From Candidatus Cloacimonadota bacterium (lineage in GTDB: Bacteria; Cloacimonadota; Cloacimonadia; Cloacimonadales; WRIO01): 5,898 nt of DNA. A model generated the notes under the pieces. That model worked only from the letters and a program-made list of their open reading frames with translations, ran no database searches and was not told the DNA's origin. This document shows positions 3,949 through 5,898 of this stretch, piece by piece. The translations under genes and the position numbers were made by a program. Numbering within the stretch: the first letter of the stretch is position 1; each line of letters begins with the position of its first letter. The DNA lies in contig JAGOCT010000120.1 in assembly GCA_017998585.1 (NCBI GenBank), positions 1-5,898 of the forward strand, given 5' to 3'.

Positions 3949-5898
3949 TTACAAGTATTTTTTTACAACTTCAATCAGTTCAGGTAAATCCATACCGATA
4001 TTTTGTAAATGCTCAACTGTAGGAATTCCTTCTGGAGTCCAGCCTTTGCGTTTGTAAACTGCATCAATCAGTTTTTCATAACGATCTGTGCGATATTCTC
4101 TATGTTTTGCCATTTTTTCTTCGGTTGTCATATTCGTTGGGTCAACACCAATCACTTCTTTTAGCTGTTTGTCATAGCGTTCCTGGCGTGACAAATATTC
4201 TTCAGCAGTAACAGGTCCTACCGCACGGTAAGGCGGTCTGTCATCATTTCTGAGTCCTTTACCCATTCTGAGATTGAAGATTTTCTGGAAATTATAAACT
4301 CTCTCAGATTGGAGTATCATTTCCTTACTGTCGATTGGTTTACCAGTAATGGCTGTGTAAATATCATGATAGTTCTGAACATGTTCAGGCACTTTTGCTG
4401 GTTCAGCAGTTTGACCATTATTAGCTGGTTCAATGTCATTCCATGGCAGTTTACACAACCCCTGTAAACCAAACCAGGTTCTAAACATTGGGAAGTAGTG
4501 GAGGGCTTCTGCTTTATCTTCAAATGAAGGAATCAGATTATTCACCATATCCATGAATATTAACCAGGCTTCATCATGCTGAGGTCCTTTGAGTGCAAGG
4601 GTATAACCTCCCTGCTGAGCGAGTGATTCTTTAGACATATACTGTGAGTACTCAAGTCCTTTGGCTTCCATACCAATATCCTGTAAGAAGTCAGCAGGCG
4701 CACCCAGTTCATTGACCATCCAGTTTTTCAGCCATAAGATACCTTTACCCAACTTTACACCAAAACCTTCACCTCTTGCCATCTGATGCAGACATTCTAA
4801 TACGGAATCAGCATTTCCCCAGGTCATATCCAAACCATCAGTATGTTCTGGTCTGAGAATCTTGTTTTCCCAGCATTCCATTACAAATGCAGTCGTGGTA
4901 CCAAATGAAATGGTATCAATGCCATAGGTATCACAATAGAAATTGATTTCTACAACATCTTTTGGGTCCCAGACATAGATATTGGAAGAACAACCACCAA
5001 CTGTTTCATATTCTGGTCCGTCCACACAGACTTTATCACCTTTGTAAGGGCCGGTGCGAAGTTCAAAATTATCTACGGCTTTACAGCAGGATAATGAACA
5101 ACCAAACCAGCAACCATCAGGCATATTCTGGGTAAACATGGATGTCCAGACTCTTGAGTGTACTTTGTCTGAATTTTCATCAGCACCAAATTTAAAGTTT
5201 TTAACCGGTAAAAGGTCATAATCATTCATAATTTCAACCAGATGGGCAGTACCAACCTGTCTCATTTTGCATTGTTCATCATCATGGTCTTTGACTTCAT
5301 TATGCAGTTTAATACCGCGTTCCTGAACAACACTTAAATCAACTGGATTGTTTAAATCTGCTTTCAGCCCTGAAAACTTAACAACTAAAGCTTTTACTTT
5401 TTTATCTCTCAGGACATGACCGATTCCACCACGACCAGCTTGCTTCAAACGAGGCAATTTTCTTCTTTTATCATAAAAAGAGAAATTTAACATTCCCATA
5501 TAAGCATGTTGAGCAGCCTGACCTGCACTGACTACAGATATGTGCTGTTTATCATCTTCATTATTCGCATACATTTCATGTAGTTGTTCAGCCAGTACAT
5601 GACTATCAATCGCTTCATCCGGCGCTTCAAAAATTTGAACAAATCCTTCATCTCCATTGATATACACAATCACTTCTTTATCTGATTTTCCTTGAATTTC
5701 AAGGGCATCAAAACCAGAGAATTTCATGTAAGGACCAAAATGTCCACCCACATTACTATCGATTGGGATATTGGTCATTGGGGATAAAGATGTAACAATC
5801 GATTTACCGGAACCAGGATAATTGGTATTACCACCTACCGGACCAACAGATATACAAATTGCATTTTCTGGGTCATACCATTTGGTATTTTCATTGAC
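3949..5898 (-). CDS. Aldehyde:ferredoxin oxidoreductase family tungsten enzyme (5'-truncated by window)
   Basis: The frame stays open from the stop at 3949 to the window edge (649 codons). The ATG at 5778 is internal: 40 upstream codons are in frame and continue the family pattern (YDPENAI, then VGPVGG, YPGSGKS, SLSPMT, SNVGGHFGP, FSGFDALEIQGK). About 60 N-terminal residues are missing. Numbering from the window edge, the rest reads AGRGGIGHVLRDKKVKA (154-170), the iron-sulfur cysteines C263, C267, C271 with C482, GPEYE (294-298), DTYGID (323-328, first pterin-binding motif), GLQGLCK (477-483) and FNLRMGKG (541-548). The family binds a tungsten (or molybdenum) bis-pyranopterin plus one 4Fe-4S cluster, and typically oxidises aldehydes to acids or does the reverse with ferredoxin. 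Members such as BamB-type subunits do other low-potential chemistry, so the substrate is unknown. Family AORs use Cx2Cx3C and DxxGLC; this protein has Cx3Cx3C and GxxGLC. It is likely cytoplasmic, with no visible partner. Confidence 0.93.
   Translation of the reverse strand, partial: VNENTKWYDPENAICISVGPVGGNTNYPGSGKSIVTSLSPMTNIPIDSNVGGHFGPYMKFSGFDALEIQGKSDKEVIVYINGDEGFVQIFEAPDEAIDSHVLAEQLHEMYANNEDDKQHISVVSAGQAAQHAYMGMLNFSFYDKRRKLPRLKQAGRGGIGHVLRDKKVKALVVKFSGLKADLNNPVDLSVVQERGIKLHNEVKDHDDEQCKMRQVGTAHLVEIMNDYDLLPVKNFKFGADENSDKVHSRVWTSMFTQNMPDGCWFGCSLSCCKAVDNFELRTGPYKGDKVCVDGPEYETVGGCSSNIYVWDPKDVVEINFYCDTYGIDTISFGTTTAFVMECWENKILRPEHTDGLDMTWGNADSVLECLHQMARGEGFGVKLGKGILWLKNWMVNELGAPADFLQDIGMEAKGLEYSQYMSKESLAQQGGYTLALKGPQHDEAWLIFMDMVNNLIPSFEDKAEALHYFPMFRTWFGLQGLCKLPWNDIEPANNGQTAEPAKVPEHVQNYHDIYTAITGKPIDSKEMILQSERVYNFQKIFNLRMGKGLRNDDRPPYRAVGPVTAEEYLSRQERYDKQLKEVIGVDPTNMTTEEKMAKHREYRTDRYEKLIDAVYKRKGWTPEGIPTVEHLQNIGMDLPELIEVVKKYL

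Noticed and set aside
4317..4523. 68-codon open frame on the minus strand inside the oxidoreductase
   Set aside because: It is an alternate frame inside a conserved AOR region, with no ribosome site or plausible product.

Overview
The window is AT-rich and densely coded. All six protein-coding genes lie on the minus strand, so transcription runs from high to low coordinates. The gene set (a tungsten aldehyde:ferredoxin oxidoreductase family enzyme, a broad-specificity aminotransferase, HflX, a SpoVG-like protein, and a receiver next to a periplasmic-binding sensor) suggests a low-GC, strictly anaerobic, amino-acid-fermenting bacterium. Spacing and AGGAGG-type ribosome sites look typically bacterial. 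The phylum cannot be fixed from the sequence alone. Cloacimonadota or a clostridial-type lineage would fit, but that is a guess.

Layout in the direction of transcription. (1) 5898-3949: a 5'-truncated AOR-family oxidoreductase. The reading frame stays open to the window edge, so the first available ATG (5778) is internal and not the true start. It ends at a strong intrinsic terminator (3901-3937). (2) 3881-3854: a near-consensus sigma70-type promoter (TTGACA-N16-TATGAT) just after that terminator. It is followed by a leader of about 110 nt with an AU-rich inverted repeat and T-tract. (3) 3736-888: a probable three-gene operon of a small SpoVG-like protein, HflX (20-nt overlap) and a PLP-dependent class I/II aminotransferase (22-nt gap). 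It is closed by a 10-bp hairpin at 853-878. (4) 763-1: a stand-alone CheY-like receiver whose stop codon overlaps (ATGA) the start of a secreted or membrane sensor with a family-3 solute-binding domain, cut by the window edge.

The operon pairs a nucleic-acid-binding-type small protein and a ribosome-associated GTPase with an amino-acid catabolic enzyme. The aminotransferase and the AOR-family enzyme could both serve amino-acid fermentation (amino acid to 2-oxo acid, then ferredoxin-linked aldehyde/acid chemistry), but they are in separate transcription units and the link is inference. The most notable points are the altered metal/cofactor motifs in the AOR-family enzyme, the SpoVG-like gene overlapping hflX, and the possible attenuator in the operon leader. 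I see no mobile element, CRISPR array, tRNA or rRNA, and no intergenic stretch exceeds about 215 bases.
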